From Mesodorylaimus sp. YZB2_4 (taxonomy: Eukaryota; Nematoda; Enoplea; Dorylaimida; Dorylaimidae): a stretch of DNA of 64,000 nucleotides. This document shows positions 49,015 through 61,256 of this stretch, in pieces. The stretch's first letter is position 1; each line of letters begins with the position of its first letter. The DNA lies in assembly GCA_030248295.1 (NCBI GenBank), contig JASANH010000212.1, positions 186,001 to 250,000 on the forward strand, written 5' to 3'. The notes beneath the pieces are model-generated. The model did no database searches and was not told the DNA's origin. It was given only the letters and a program-made list of their open reading frames with translations. A program made the position numbers and the translations under genes.

Positions 49015-49993
49015 TAGTGTTGATATCGTTAGCGAAAAAAGATATCGTTTATCGTTACAGTTAACGATATCCTGCCAAAAAGATATCGTTACCGTTAATC
49101 GTTAACGCGTTCTAAAAAATATCGTTAACGCGTTAAATATCGTTTTTTTATTATCAACCCAGCATTGACACTCACACTTTCTGTCTGCGGATGCGGAAAA
49201 ATCCCCCCCCCCCCCCAGTAGCAGACATCTCATGCTACAGTCGAGTCCGCTTAATATCACCAGCTCCGGACGGGAAGAAAATGTGACAATATCCGTGACT
49301 AAAACCGAAGTACACTCTAAAATGGCCAAAATTTTACTTTTTTGCGTTTTATCGCCATTTCGAATCATTTTCATATATTTCTCGCGTTTTAAAAGACGAA
49401 ACGCTTTTTCAAAAGTTTTTGTAACCAAAGAAATCCAAAATATGAGGATCAGTCAGATCAAAGCTGAAGCATAAAGGTGCCATGCGCCTTCATGCAAGCG
49501 TTTTCTCGAGAGAAATCCTAATTTTTGACGATTTTGCATTTGTTTCAGACTGAAAGGAGTGAAAATGTGACTCTTTTCTCATGCTTATTCCGCTTGGCCA
49601 AGAAATTTATGTGACAGTAAGTGGACTATGGCAAATTCAGCGTGATAATAAGCGAACTCAATATGCACACAAAGCATAGGGAAGAAATTCGGGACTTTGA
49701 AAACCTGTGATAATAACCGGACTGTGACATTATCCGGTGTGACTATGTATAAGTGGACTCGACTGTATGTTGCTGTAAGCGAAAAAAAGGTGGGAACAAG
49801 GGCAGATTTTAAATTTGGCGCTATAGTAGTGTATGCACAAATAACGCGTTATTCGACACAAAAAGATACCCTTACCGTTATAACGCGTTCTCTGAAAATA
49901 GATATCGTTATCGTTACCGTTAATAACGTTAGCCAAAAACGATGTCGTTAACGCGTTAAATATCGTTAATAGCGTTAACGCTCAACAACACTA
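49015..49993. mobile_element. hAT-like element copy 3, with nested MITE
   Basis: Ends TAGTGTTG and CAACACTA are flanked by TTTGCGAC at 49007-49014 and 49994-50001, an exact 8-bp target duplication. Subterminal ATCGTTAACGCGTT motifs recur at both ends. Compared with the 35.4-kb copy it lacks about 290 internal bases and carries a TA-flanked insertion at 49238-49765. No transposase reading frame. Confidence 0.88.
49238..49765. mobile_element. TA-flanked MITE (pogo/mariner-like ends)
   Basis: Terminal inverted repeats CAGTCGAGTCC(G/A)CTTA are bounded by TA at 49236-49237 and 49766-49767. The 35.4-kb sister element shows the uninterrupted site CATGCTATATTGCTG, which proves the insertion. Similar sequence recurs as a fragment at 63022-63150. 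Confidence 0.85.
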
Positions 49994-50151
49994 TTTGCGA
50001 CGTACAGTCATGCAACCAAATTCTTCTGTGCAGGTACAAAATAAAATAAGCTGTGCAATCAGTATCATCCATGTCTGCCTTGTGCACTTTCAAAATGACT
50101 AATGATTGCGAATCTCATCATTTGGGGGACATACGCTCCCGATCAAAATTA

Positions 50152-50277
50152 TCGCCCCAGCTTTTTCATCACAACGGGAGATAATTTCTACGAAAGTGGA
50201 GTTGATGATGTGAACAGCCCCCGATTTGATGTAAGTCGAGAAAACAAAATTAGTCGAGTCGAGAAAACAAAAAATTC
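50152..50277 (+). pseudogene. Inverted duplicate fragment of phosphatase copy 3
   Basis: These 126 bases are the exact reverse complement of 48048-48173. They carry the end of a phosphatase exon (TTGDNFYESG and VNSPRFD), its donor GTAAGT and most of the small intron. No other phosphatase exon lies nearby, so this is a dead fragment. Confidence 0.9.
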
Positions 50278-53200
50278 GCCTTGCGCAGTCTGTATTTCGC
50301 ATGTGTGAACATGGTGGTTGACTGATTTTAGCTGTGCTTGCTGAGGAAGTCAGGTTCGACCATTCGTCGAACTCTTCTGTTAACAAGAGTACCTAAACGC
50401 CTGGATAAAAGGCACGAGAGTTCTCACTGCATGAAAATGTTCGTCTGCGGAAGCGGTTTGAAACAAGTTAAGCAAGGACTTTTGAAGACGAAGCATTTGT
50501 CACCCAGGTTCTCTTGCCTTGTAAATGACAGACTATATTTTCTCACAGACTTCGGGCTTTCTGATGTGCGCAGCTCACTCATGATAACTAGTGATTGTCA
50601 GCATGACGAGGATGCATAAATTAACTTGACTTACCGCAACTTATAATTATTACGAAGATTATTAACATAAATAATAGTTCGAATTTTCTTATTGTTCTTC
50701 CAGGGTTGTAACGCATCATTGTTGTAGGAACACGTAGCAATAGCTTATCGATGATAAATCTTGATTGGGGCAAGGAGAGAAAATAAAACTTTCTTGGTTT
50801 CTGCAGCCCCTAAAAAGAGTAAAAATACATTATCCTGGCGATGAGCTCATGCATGGTACGAATCTTGGCAAAGTGAGTTTCTCTTCGCGAATTGCAGCTG
50901 AATTGAATTAAATTCTTCCGCACGATCTAGTCGGTATGTGGATGCATGCGTTAAGTTGCCTCTTGGACTACACTGGGCCTGCCTAAAGCTAGAATGCAGT
51001 GCTGCATGCTGAAGTCATAAATTTGTTGTAATCTCTTCAAATAACTTATTTTGGAGCGCGTCGAGAAACCTAACAGAAATCTGCTACTGTATACAAAACT
51101 TGTTATGCTCCCGCATCGCCAAGTTTCAAATCTTCGAAAGATCTGTACAAAATCTGGGAAAGACACTTGCCCGATTCTGACCAGATCTTAGCCAGATTTT
51201 TACAAGATCTGGGTAAATATTTCACAGCTCATACGAAGGTCTTCACAAGAACTTAGATATGAGGACGTGACCAAGAAACCACTTTCCTCTCTACTCCCTC
51301 CCTGCTCATTCAATGGCCTAATATCATATCATAGCTATCATATCTTCCCATGCAGAGTGGGTGCACATAGTTTGCATTTTGCGTTCCTTTTTTTGCAAGA
51401 GACAAATGCGAGTTCGACTAATAACTGCGTGCGAAAAAAAATCGTACAATCGAGAACGCTCTTTTTTCTTGCAAGTAGAAGAACTACTGGAATAAAACTT
51501 ATACCAATGGAGAGAGCTGGAAAAACTGCATGGGACGAAGCTAATTTTTAGACTTGATAACTCCACAGTGGCTAGCAACATCAATACGGGACTTAATACT
51601 CAAGGTAAGAGCGTGTGCAACTGACTGATTGATCTTTTTGGGCCAATACTTGATACGAGTGACCTTCCCTTTGAATTTCTTCTCCGTTGTGAATTTTTAC
51701 CCCTTTTGATGTCACAGCAGCGTTAAAAGTGTAAACGAACCATTGCTGGCAAGGCTGGAGTGACTCGTTATCAAGGGTGAAACCTATCGCTGAATTTTCT
51801 CAGCAGACAACCACACTTTTTCGATGTTTGAGCAATTCGATCGGCTCTGTGACAAGGAATGATTTTATTCTTCGTAGACTAGATCTCCATCTTCTTGGCC
51901 AATACTTCGAAATTCTGAGTCTAGCTCCAGCTTGATGAAGGGACAGACGATCATTGAGATCAACTCCCTGGACAACTGCCTTCAGTTTTGTCTTCAGATT
52001 CTTCTTGGCTTTCAGCTGGCAACCCACTCTCAAACCTTCGGACGATGTCCTGGATAGTCGTATTTTGGACTCCCTCAGCTTGAACATAATGAATTGCATA
52101 CAGTTTTCTAAGATGGAGATTCACTATGCAGAACTTGTACACTCGCAATCTCATTCAAAGACATTCTCCACAATAAGACCAGTTATGAGGAAAGCGAAAA
52201 GCACAGTAGTCGATTCAGAATTTTCTGGGCTATCTGCTAGGCTGTGCAGTGTAAAAGTGCCTGCTTTGTCCTTGCCGTAACTAAGCCGTTTTAGTTTGTA
52301 CAGATTTTTTACGAACACCCATTATTGTCTATTGGTATTTCGTGAAGCTTTTCCGCTCGATCACTTGGTCGCCAATGAGGTCGCTTTTGGTAATCAAAAG
52401 GCGGGGAGCTCACTGGAAATTAGAAGGGTATCTGAGAGAGTTTTGTCATGATCAGAGGCGTTGCCATGGTCGCAGAGCGTTGCGGCGGCGGCCGCGACCA
52501 GTTTCTGGGCCAACAGCGAGGCCAATGATGTAAGATGAGCCAGCTGAGACTGGTCTGTTTGCACAAGGAAAACTGGATAGCGCAGCACGATAGGTATGTG
52601 CCATTTATCGATCCTGCCATGCCCCTATCACCTACAGTAAGCTGTGCTTTCATGCCCTAAAATTACAGCCAGATTGGAATTTCTTATCGCACTTTATTTA
52701 TGTCAAACTGTTGGGTTACATTTCCGATAGCTCGAGCATAGATCGAGGGCCAGCATGCCTCTGCGAAGCATGCAATCACGTGTATTTTCTGTACAGTACT
52801 GTACCTAACAAACCAGCAGCGAGGACGACTGGCGATTTCGTCAAGCGAGCACAGTCTCCGCCTCCCCGCGCGGCCGTCCCTTCTGTCATTGGTCGAGCCA
52901 GCTGTAAGCGAGCGAGCAGCGCCTTGCGAACGAGGCTTATGTACGCAGCTATGCGAGTTGAGGCGGCTCTGTTTTAGACGTGCAGCCAGGCTCAGGTACT
53001 TATAGGTCCTTGAAATGCGGCCTCAAAGAAAGGGTCAATGACTAATTGACCTACTCAGCGACCAGCCCCGATAGCCTGATCAGTAGAGAGTCTCATCTGG
53101 TTCAACTCTCGCCTGTACTACATTTTCTATTTCCTCTACGTGCCTCCTTTTTTGCATTTGATCGCTACTTGCAAGTTCAAAAAACTGTTTCATCTTCAGA

Positions 53201-55338
53201 CCTGTAGTTAGCAAAACAAGTCGTGCGGGCCCAGGTTCAGCCAGCAAGTCTACAGTCTATCTGTAAAGTGTAGAAGGGGGTGCTTGAATATCTAGGCGTG
53301 CATGCATCCATGACTGCCATGAAAGGTCAAAATGCCAACAGGAGCCCTAATCAGCAACGAAATGCTCGGGTTACTGAACAAAACAGTCACATTTTCACTG
53401 ATCCGAACGCGAGCAATGCCAAATGGTCACATGTGTATCGACAAGTCAATTCAATCCGGCCTAAACGGGACAGTGGCACAATCGGCAGATAAGGCCCCAC
53501 ATATTATGCAGTGCACCTACCGCACAAAGTGCAAAAGCTGACACACAAGGATTCTATGCCGAAAAAAATCACCGCAAAAAGAACGCATCCAAAAAAGCAT
53601 CAGCAATCAGGGGCGCAAGCAAGCAAGCACGGCTTATACACTACTGACAGTGTCAGTCACTTGAATTGTCCGATATCGACTCACGAAACATGTCCTCGAA
53701 TTCAAAGGCATGATGAGAAGGGTAATGCTGATGGGGAGGAGTCGTCGCCGTTGGGGGAGGGGGGGGTCCTTGCCAGATGTGGTTGGGCAAGATGAAGACG
53801 ACCTGTGGATTATGCATCCGACTGCATGAGTCAGCTCAAGTCGATGTGTTGAATCCCGCTTGCAAGAATGCATTTCGTACAGAGCGGGACTTACCACCCG
53901 CAAATCAAACCGGCCTCTGGCTGGCCTGGGTAGGACATACAGTATCAAACGGTAAGTACAGGCTTCTCAGTAACTATAGGCTGTACTGTACATCCTCGTT
54001 GATGTTGACCTACAGTCGCACTCATTGGCCCGTAGATCGATCTCATCCATGATTCTTATTGTTTCTAGCTTCTTGAATTCTTCTGATCCCGAGTGAATTC
54101 TGCCCATGGCCAAGTGGGCCACATGCATCTGCACATGCTGCAAATGGGCATCTGTAGTATCCAAGCGGAGGAGGCACTAGTTGGGTTTCAACTCGGCGTA
54201 GCTCGACTTTATAAGAATTTCTGTGACCAGGATATCCGCATGTTTTCTTTAGGATGTCACAGCCAGTGCCAATCAGCATGCCACAACGGACAATGTTGAC
54301 GGTATTGGATAATTTAGTCCGCTCTGATGCAAGCCAGGAAATGTTGGTAGTCCACAAATGATTGGACGAAATTCGATGCATAACAGCAGCTCACTACATA
54401 CTGTATCGGTTTTACCAGTGAAAAATTTCGAATTTAGTCTATTGGAAAAATGTCTACCTGAACACGTCCACCAACTGATTCGACAAGAAAGTTCTTGCGT
54501 GAATAATCTAATCATAATTTGTCAAAAATTTTATTGACCACCAAAAAACCCTTAGAAAAATCGCTTGTTTCGCTTTTCGCATTGGCAAAGTCTCACTGCG
54601 CAACAGCCAACAGTTGCAGAACTGCGCCATGAAGAATAACGCAGCCGTTTTTATCGGTTGGAGGGTGCTTGCCTGGTGGCCTAGGGGGTGCCTCTCAGTG
54701 AAAATTCCGGCCTGATTAAGGTGTTTTCCTTCGTGACACCTGCACCCGGCTGGTCTTTATTGATCGGCCGCCCGCCCGATTGCGTCTAGGGCCCTGCCTC
54801 TCACTGGAAATGTCTACCTGGCTCACTATAGCACGTATAGATATATACCTACGTGCTTTAGACCTTATTTTCGGTCGATCGAAAACCACTGAGCCGCCCC
54901 CCGTCCCCCCCTAGTCGAATGGAATACAGCCTACTCGATGCCAACTGCTGACTTTGTTCACGATTTTGTAATTGCAGCAAATTGTAGCCTCGCTCGTAAG
55001 AAGTTTATTCTGACATTAACTTGGCTAACAGGCTACTTTGTGCACTGAAATCACGAACAGTCAAAAAAGTCATACATAATTCATGCATGCGCGTAACCTT
55101 CGCGCGCTGTCAATGAGTGCAAAGAAAGTTTCAAGGCGAATCGGCTTTTAGAGTAAGCCGACTAGACATTAGATCAACTTATCAAAAGAGTTTCAGTGAA
55201 AACTTAAATTTGTCAGTGTAGTCACTCCAAACCAAGTCACAAAACTCGCCAAGTTGTAACATTATTGGTGATTACTCAGCGAAAAAAATTAAAACTCACT
55301 GTCATAGTGATAACAGTTTAGTATGCTGCTGTCGCTGG
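50278..55338. other. No gene confidently recognised
   Basis: Open frames near 51.8-52.3 kb on the minus strand (containing IQDIVRRFESGLPAESQEES and LNDRLSLHQAGARLRISKYW) look protein-like and could be transposase relics with a helix-turn-helix, but no family is certain. The remainder shows nothing I can support. Confidence 0.35.
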
Positions 55339-55827
55339 TCAGGCATTAGGGACAGCTTTCCCTAACCACGAGAGCAATTTGCAAATGCCTCCCTCCGCAT
55401 TTTCTCGGATGAAATTAAAACTTCTACACCGCACTCGAGCTGAACGGATTTCAGAGCAGTCTTGTGGATATGGCGCGGGAAACTGCTCTATCGGATTTTC
55501 TGTAATGCATGCAGTTGACCTCGTATAATCACGAATACAATCTGAAAATTGAGCATAAATTTTCTCTAACAATCTTGTTCAGAATGTTGCAAGTTACTCG
55601 TTATTTGACACAGTGGATAAGTCGGGTATACTGCGCTGCCCTGTAATAAAGAGGCACTAATCACACGCCGCGGTCCAACTCGTGTTCACTTTACCAGCGA
55701 AGAAACATCGTTCTCCAATCATTGTTCGCGTCAAATTTTTCTCGCAAGTTTCTTTTGTGATCTCTGAAGCAGCGGCCTGAACGAGCCATGCGAGGCACAG
55801 AAAGACCTTGGTGCTGCCGATAAACAT
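55339..55827 (-). pseudogene. C-type lectin/PAN protein, broken copy C
   Basis: Exon 1 keeps a signal peptide (MFIGSTKVFLCLAWLVQAAA) and GERCFFAGKV. After the ACD codons a stop follows, and the sequence jumps to the end of exon 2 (PLCQIT at about 55610). Intron 1 and most of the lectin domain are therefore deleted. The PAN exon remains (DCIRDYTRSTACITENPIEQ), but CSDIC has become CSEIR, losing a cysteine, and the frame ends early at GKAVPNA. Three lesions make this a pseudogene. Confidence 0.8.
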
Positions 55828-56353
55828 GTTCAGTCGGGTACAGTGTTTCTTGATTTGAGAACTGGAGGTGAGCAAGCGAGTATATACAGTAAATATTTAT
55901 TATTCAGTCTAGATGCATCGACTCCTTTTCGAGTCCGCCCAATGCAACCGACTCAACAAAATCATCTCCAAAAAGGGCTATCACTTTGACAGGCAGAACA
56001 ACTGAATTGAAACTGATTATCCGCTCTGCTCGCGACATTGTCGGATAGGTCAGACGATCTCAGATGAGGCATATAGAGGCAAGAGCGACAGTTGCTCGTG
56101 GATTGTGACACTGTATAGTGAACTGTATGCAGACGAGCAGCGACGTATAACGTTAAATGGGACAGGTGATAGAGTGATTTGACCAAAGACAACGGCTGCC
56201 AAGAAATCTTTTTAGTTCAGACGACATATATACTGCACAGTTGCTGAAGCTGTGCTGAGTGTTCAAATGGGATCTGCTGACCCCAGAGGACGTCTGTGTT
56301 TTTGTCTGCCCCCTTTTCTTCCAGTGATCAGCTGGCAAAGACGAGGATAGCTC

Positions 56354-57500
56354 ATGCGTATGTCCGAAAGTAGCCGACCATTGCTGCCCGATCTACACAG
56401 TTCTTCGTGGTGGCCTGCACTCATCAATTCTTGGAGAACCGTCCGCCTGCCTTTTGCAGGGTTTGGCTTGGACACAAGACGGATTGTGAGAGCAAACTCC
56501 AGATCGAGCAAGTGGCGAATGGCGGTACAAAGGGCAAATAAGTGGCAACGTGTTGCCGCCATTGTGACGGGGCGGTTTGAGAGAGCAAGGACTGACATGC
56601 TGCCTGTCCATGAAACCGACTTGCGACAGTGGGCAGTGGATGCAGCATCAACTGTCGGCTTATCATCACCAGTAAGCCGTCGGTGGGTCTCTAATTGGCA
56701 GAGACGGCACGATGTCTCTGTAAGAAAAGTCAGTAAAGTCTGGGCAGCGCCAAAGTTACAAAAAGCGGCCAAAACTGAAGCAGCAGCAGCAGCCGTGTTT
56801 TGATAGCAAGTGTTGGGCAAGTCGGGCCAATATGATCCTTACATGGTGCTTAACACCGATCAAAGTGGCTTTTAATACGAGTACCTTCTACAGTACGCGT
56901 ACCCTTTCACAAAAGGGCGAACATGCGATATCAATCGCTATTAAGTCGATGGCCAAAACGATCCACTCCTACGCAATAATGCCCACACTGAGCCTGACTG
57001 GCCAGCTACAGTCACCATTGTTTTTGGTCGCCCAATAAATCCGCGAGAATATGGGCCCGATGGTAAAGGAGACGTACTTCCGATCGACCATCCAACCATC
57101 AGTTGCTCGTAGTCTGGAAGATGCAAAACCAGTCACATCGATTTCTACACCTCCATGTTTTGTCCCAAATCGTTACGAGCAACGCCTTGTCGATTCCCGA
57201 CTCTTGGAATGGACAACAGCAGCAGGATAGCTTCGAGAGCCTAGGTGAGTGAGGCGTTGAGGTCAAAAGAATGGCGATACCCCCTGGCGACGACCCAGCC
57301 GCTCGACGTATTTTATAATCGTCAGCGGAAAGAAATTTTACGATCATCGGCGGTGAACATGCTAAACATCAAACTGTCAACGCGATATTATTAAATTGCA
57401 ATCGCTGGTCCATCACTTGTTTAGCCACCATCAATTTATTCCAACGGGCCAATACGCCTTCTTTGCATCTGGCCTGCGCCCTGATCGTCCACCGCCAGTA
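56354..57500 (+). pseudogene. Decayed pogo/Tigger-type transposase
   Basis: In the first frame, ETDLRQWAVDAASTVGL followed by SRRWVSNWQRRHDVSVRKVS matches the CENP-B/Tc5-type helix-turn-helix of pogo-superfamily transposases. After frameshifts, VLNTDQSGF, RTLSQKGEHAISIAIKS and THSYAIMPTLSLTGQL-like residues mark the DDE catalytic domain, and IIKLQSLVHHLFS with YAFFASGL marks its end. Internal stops and shifts occur near 56878 and 57038. Identification rests on remembered family patterns. Confidence 0.7.
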
Positions 57501-57669
57501 GTGAAATCGCCCGTCGCGCTGGCGCAGCTACGCCCGTTATCACCCCTCAGCCACTGACCACTAGCTGCAAGCCAAGCCCAGCAGGGTCTTAATTAGCTGA
57601 CAACCCTAGTAAGTACCCAATCGTCAGTCCTTTGAGACCCTTCTTATCACTATCTGTAAGCGCTTTATC

Positions 57670-57960
57670 ACCCCCTTATCAGAATCTAGTCATTAGCTGA
57701 ACCTTATCAGTATCTAGTCATTAGCTGAACCTTATCAGTATCTAGTCATTAGCTGAACCTTATCAGTATCTAGTCATTAGCTGAACCTTATCAGTATCTA
57801 GTCATTAGCTGAACCTTATCAGTATCTAGTCATTAGCTGAACCTTATCAGTATCTAGCCATTAGCTGAACCTTATCAGTATCTAGTCATTAGCTGAACCC
57901 TATCAGTATCTAGTCATTACCTGAACCTTATCAGTATCTAGTCATTAGCTGAACCTTATC
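57670..57960. repeat. 28-bp tandem repeat
   Basis: About ten copies of a unit reading GCTGAACCTTATCAGTATCT followed by AGTCATTA, with single-base variants. The right arm of the adjacent inverted repeat (62752-62780) holds a single unit in opposite orientation, so the array expanded only on the left. Confidence 0.92.
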
Positions 57961-58081
57961 ATCGACCAGTCAGTAAGTTTAGCTCCAATCGCGCCACATG
58001 ATATTCTAATCATATCGCAGGTGTTCAATCATTCATTGACGATCGATGATGAGTATTTTTATGGAAAAGTGAAAAGTTTTG

Positions 58082-58149
58082 CGCCCGGTAAGAATCGAAC
58101 CCGCCTTGCCTGATTGGAAGTTGGATGTCCTAACCAATTCCAGGCGCGT
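58082..58149 (-). mobile_element. tRNA-Gly(TCC)-like module, left arm
   Basis: On the minus strand GCGCCTGGAATTGGTTAGGA, then an AACTTCCAATC anticodon region and GGGTTCGATTCTTACCGGGC. The outer seven bases pair as an acceptor stem, but the T arm has mismatches, so a SINE head is more likely than a working tRNA. Confidence 0.55.
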
Positions 58150-58864
58150 ACGCAGGGGGTGCTTGGGGGCTCGGGCCCCCTACGACACTTAAAAGTAAGG
58201 TAAAGGTCTAGTCATTATCTTATCTTCACAAACTTCGTGCAATCCCGGCCATGCGTTTGGTTACATGTCCACTTCATACATTTTTGTGTTTTCGCAGTGC
58301 AAGATTGAAAATTTTGTCGCCTCTGGCGGGGCGGAGATAAACCCAGTGGCGAGCACAGCGGGTGGAATTGCGGCCAACGGTCCCCTTCCAAACCAGAGAA
58401 GTGGGAGAGGGATTCGAGCCCCCGCGAAATCACTTTCCATCGGATCTTATGTCCAACGCCTTTACCACTCCAGGCGGCAATGCGACCTGGAGTGAACCTT
58501 TGAAACGTTACATCTGAACTTTCAACGCCTTCTTGACTCCTTTGAACTTTCTCGACTTACACAATTTTCAAGCCTTTTGGTTAGGAAATGGTCCATCGTA
58601 TCCCCAATCCGAGGCATCATCTTCTGACTCATCGTTTTCGATTTGGTACCATCCGTCAACTCCAAATTTCACGCTCGGAGGAATGGCGTTGATAGGCTTT
58701 GAAACCAATTCCGACTTCCGATCCATTTTTGAAATTCCAATAGTTGTTTTTGAATTAAACATTTGATTTCAAATTCGCTCACTTGTTTACGCATCAAAGA
58801 CTGATAACTGAAACAGCAATTCTATGTTTTCATTCTCAATCTATTTGCACATCCACTTACGTGC

Positions 58865-60260
58865 ACAATGGACAATCATATACCGGCGCATGTGTGTGCG
58901 ATGGTTGGGCACAGTGTTGCCAACTTCGCCGGAAACCGGCGATTTGTCGCCGGTTTTTGACCCTGTCGCCGGTTTTTCGCCGGTCGGGTACCTTCGCCGG
59001 TTCCGTTCGCCGGTCAGCCTCAATATCGCCGGTTTTGTCGCCGGTTCTGGAAGCTTCCCTCTCCAGCACTACAGTGTGTAAACTTTGGCTTTGGCCAGCT
59101 TTGATGTTGACGCATTCTCTTTTTCTGTGTGAAGTACGGACATATCATTTAAACCCAGTCCACAAGCTTGCTGTGTATCTCCTTTTTCCTCTTCTCACCC
59201 TTTTTTTTTTTTGCTTAAAAATTTGGAAACGCTTATCTAGTTATTTTTTATTTCGTTTCGAACTTTCTGGGCAGTACGTCGTTAGATGCCCTGCAGCCCA
59301 ATCACTTTAGGTTATTATACCTACTGCCTAAGTCATGCCTGAGCATTTCGTCCATTCTCTTGGATAATTTGCAAAAATACGGCTCATATATAAGGTTGGA
59401 ACACTTTTCAAGGGAATTTCCTATTTTCCCCGTAAAACTCAGGGAAAATGGTAGGTTCAGAGCCAAATTTACAAGAAACTGAGAGGCTGCATTTTAAGCC
59501 TTAAAGTTTGGCGTTTTTACAATATGAAGTGGTTTAAAGGATTGGTATCGCTTCATCTTCTTCAACGGCTTCATCTGTAAATGCCATGATTAGGAGATGT
59601 AACCAGTTAAAAATTCTTCTACCAAGTCTAGGTCAGGGTAAAAATGTTAGGGGAAAGATCGGATTATTGTCTCAAAAACCTGGGAAAATCAGGGAAATCA
59701 TTCCCCAATAGTTTGAACCCTGAAGAAGACGAATCTGCTATCAAAAAACTCCAAGGTCGCTTTTAGGAAAATATATACGATCATAAGAGAGGTCAGAAGA
59801 GTTGGTCGTTGACGGAGACAGTTTTAAAATTTGGGAAAGAATTCATGATTACAGTGCTTGTTGAAACAGTCCTATAGGAAGTGGCAGCAAAAGGCGATTT
59901 TTGTTTTTCGGTAATGCGAAATGCACGAGTTGCTGATGTGAAGTAAAAGTATACAAAGTAGCGCTGTGTTTTGATGCATTTTATGATCGCCGGTTTTCTG
60001 TCGCCGGTCACTTGTTTTGTCGCCGGTTTTTCGCCGGTTTTTATCTCAGCTTTCGCCGGTCGTGTTGTTTCAGGTTGGCAACACTGGTTGGGCATTCTCC
60101 TTGTCGCTAGTGTGCGTCGTAGCGTGCCGACGTAGATCTGCTGCGCGAGTGAATGTCTTGCGACACACATCGCATTGAAACGAGGGCGCAGTGTCCTGTG
60201 TCCGTAAGTGGCGTTGCATGTGACTCCTAGTCACTTGGCGCGGGCAAACAGGGCACGCAG
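58865..60260 (-). pseudogene. C2H2 zinc-finger exon, left arm, interrupted
   Basis: The minus strand encodes CPVCPRQVTRSHMQRH and CDVCRKTFTRAADLRRHATT-H, ending TSDKENAQP at the insertion point. The rest of the exon (SHTHAPVYDCPLCT and a GTAAGT donor) lies beyond the hAT-like element, at about 58903-58865. The right-arm copy is intact. Confidence 0.8.
58912..60086. mobile_element. hAT-like 1175-bp element inside zinc-finger exon
   Basis: Exact 13-bp terminal inverted repeats CAGTGTTGCCAAC lie at 58912-58924 and 60074-60086, and the 8-bp duplication GTTGGGCA at 58904-58911 and 60087-60094. The right arm of the surrounding inverted repeat gives the empty site. Many CGCCGG(TTTT) motifs cluster just inside both ends, the usual place for hAT transposase-binding repeats. 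No transposase frame is present, so it is non-autonomous. Confidence 0.93.
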
Positions 60261-61017
60261 CCTTGTCTTCTGCCGATTCGCGTGTTATTTGTTGATTCGA
60301 GACTAGTAAAGAATGCACATGGATAACAGAACATTCTTCATTCTGTCAATGTACCTGTCCTCGTCGGTGTCAAAACAGGCGGTTGTCCAACCATGCGTCT
60401 TGTTAAAACTGTTGCGCTGGCTCCCGATGGAGTGTGTTCTAAAGTATAATAAAACATCCATGCGCACGAACCAAACAATGAGCACTGGGCAGAGTACACT
60501 TACCAGGACGTTCGTCGACCATTGGAGTGATAATTTTTCTTCGAACGGTCCTCTACGTTCGCGGCTTTGGGCGCAGTGTCGGGTCTTGGTGCACCGCTGC
60601 TGGGACTGGCCACAACTGAACGTTTGGCGGCTGAACAACTCGTTCTCGTCGACTTGAGGCGTGAAAGAGCACTTCAGACAACGTGTTTGAGATATTTTAA
60701 ACACTTCCGATTTTTCTTTGTAGTTTGATCCATGCTTGGGAAGCTTAAATGGAGAGAGTTCAGAGCCCGGAAAAAAAACGAGCACAGAAGAGGTATTTTT
60801 AGCAAATAAACGCTTCTTTTTGGATCATAATAAACACTTACAAACTAAAAGCTGTACTCGCGCAAGCAAAAAGCGGGTGAAAGTTGATAAAGAAAGGGTT
60901 TAAAAACAAATAAGAAATGCGCGCGTCAGAGCAGACATAAGTGATATGCGTATAACAAAAGTGAAAGCTAGCGCTAGGAGGCGAATAAAAGGGTGGCGTA
61001 TGTAGACTGATGTTGTC

Positions 61018-61256
61018 ACTTGCGACGGGCTTTCTTCGAGGCGACAGTTTGAGAGGACTCGATGTAGCTGTCCTCGGATGAGGTTACCTCGGCTCTGGCC
61101 CCGCCCGCCTTCGCTTTCCCGTGAATGAGCTTGGTGGGTTTTCCGCTGCGTTTGTCCCTCGTTTCTGTGGCTGGGGTGCTCTCATCGTCATCTGTCGGTG
61201 GCGCCTCGGTATTGGTGGTCTTTATTTCCTCTTCGAGTTGGACGGGCCTCGATCAT
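61018..61256 (-). other. Candidate exon in inverted-repeat loop (charged tail)
   Basis: An open minus-strand frame of about 80 codons reads RPVQLEEEIKTTNTEAPPTD, later GKPTKLIHGKAKAGG and SSQTVASKKARRK before a stop. The acidic-then-basic, low-complexity composition with a terminal basic cluster looks like a nuclear protein tail. The acceptor is weak, and the upstream splice site would put another frame in phase, so the model is uncertain. Confidence 0.3.

Noticed and set aside
53050-53115. tRNA-like A and B box spacing
   Set aside because: The boxes are too close together and no cloverleaf can be drawn.
54650-54840. Two SINE-like GCCTGGTGGCCTAGGGGG and TGCCTCTCA segments
   Set aside because: Only the A-box-like part is recognisable; the body and tail of the SINE are absent.
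56263-56820. 185-codon minus-strand frame
   Set aside because: The opposite strand encodes the recognisable pogo/Tigger helix-turn-helix, so this is its shadow.
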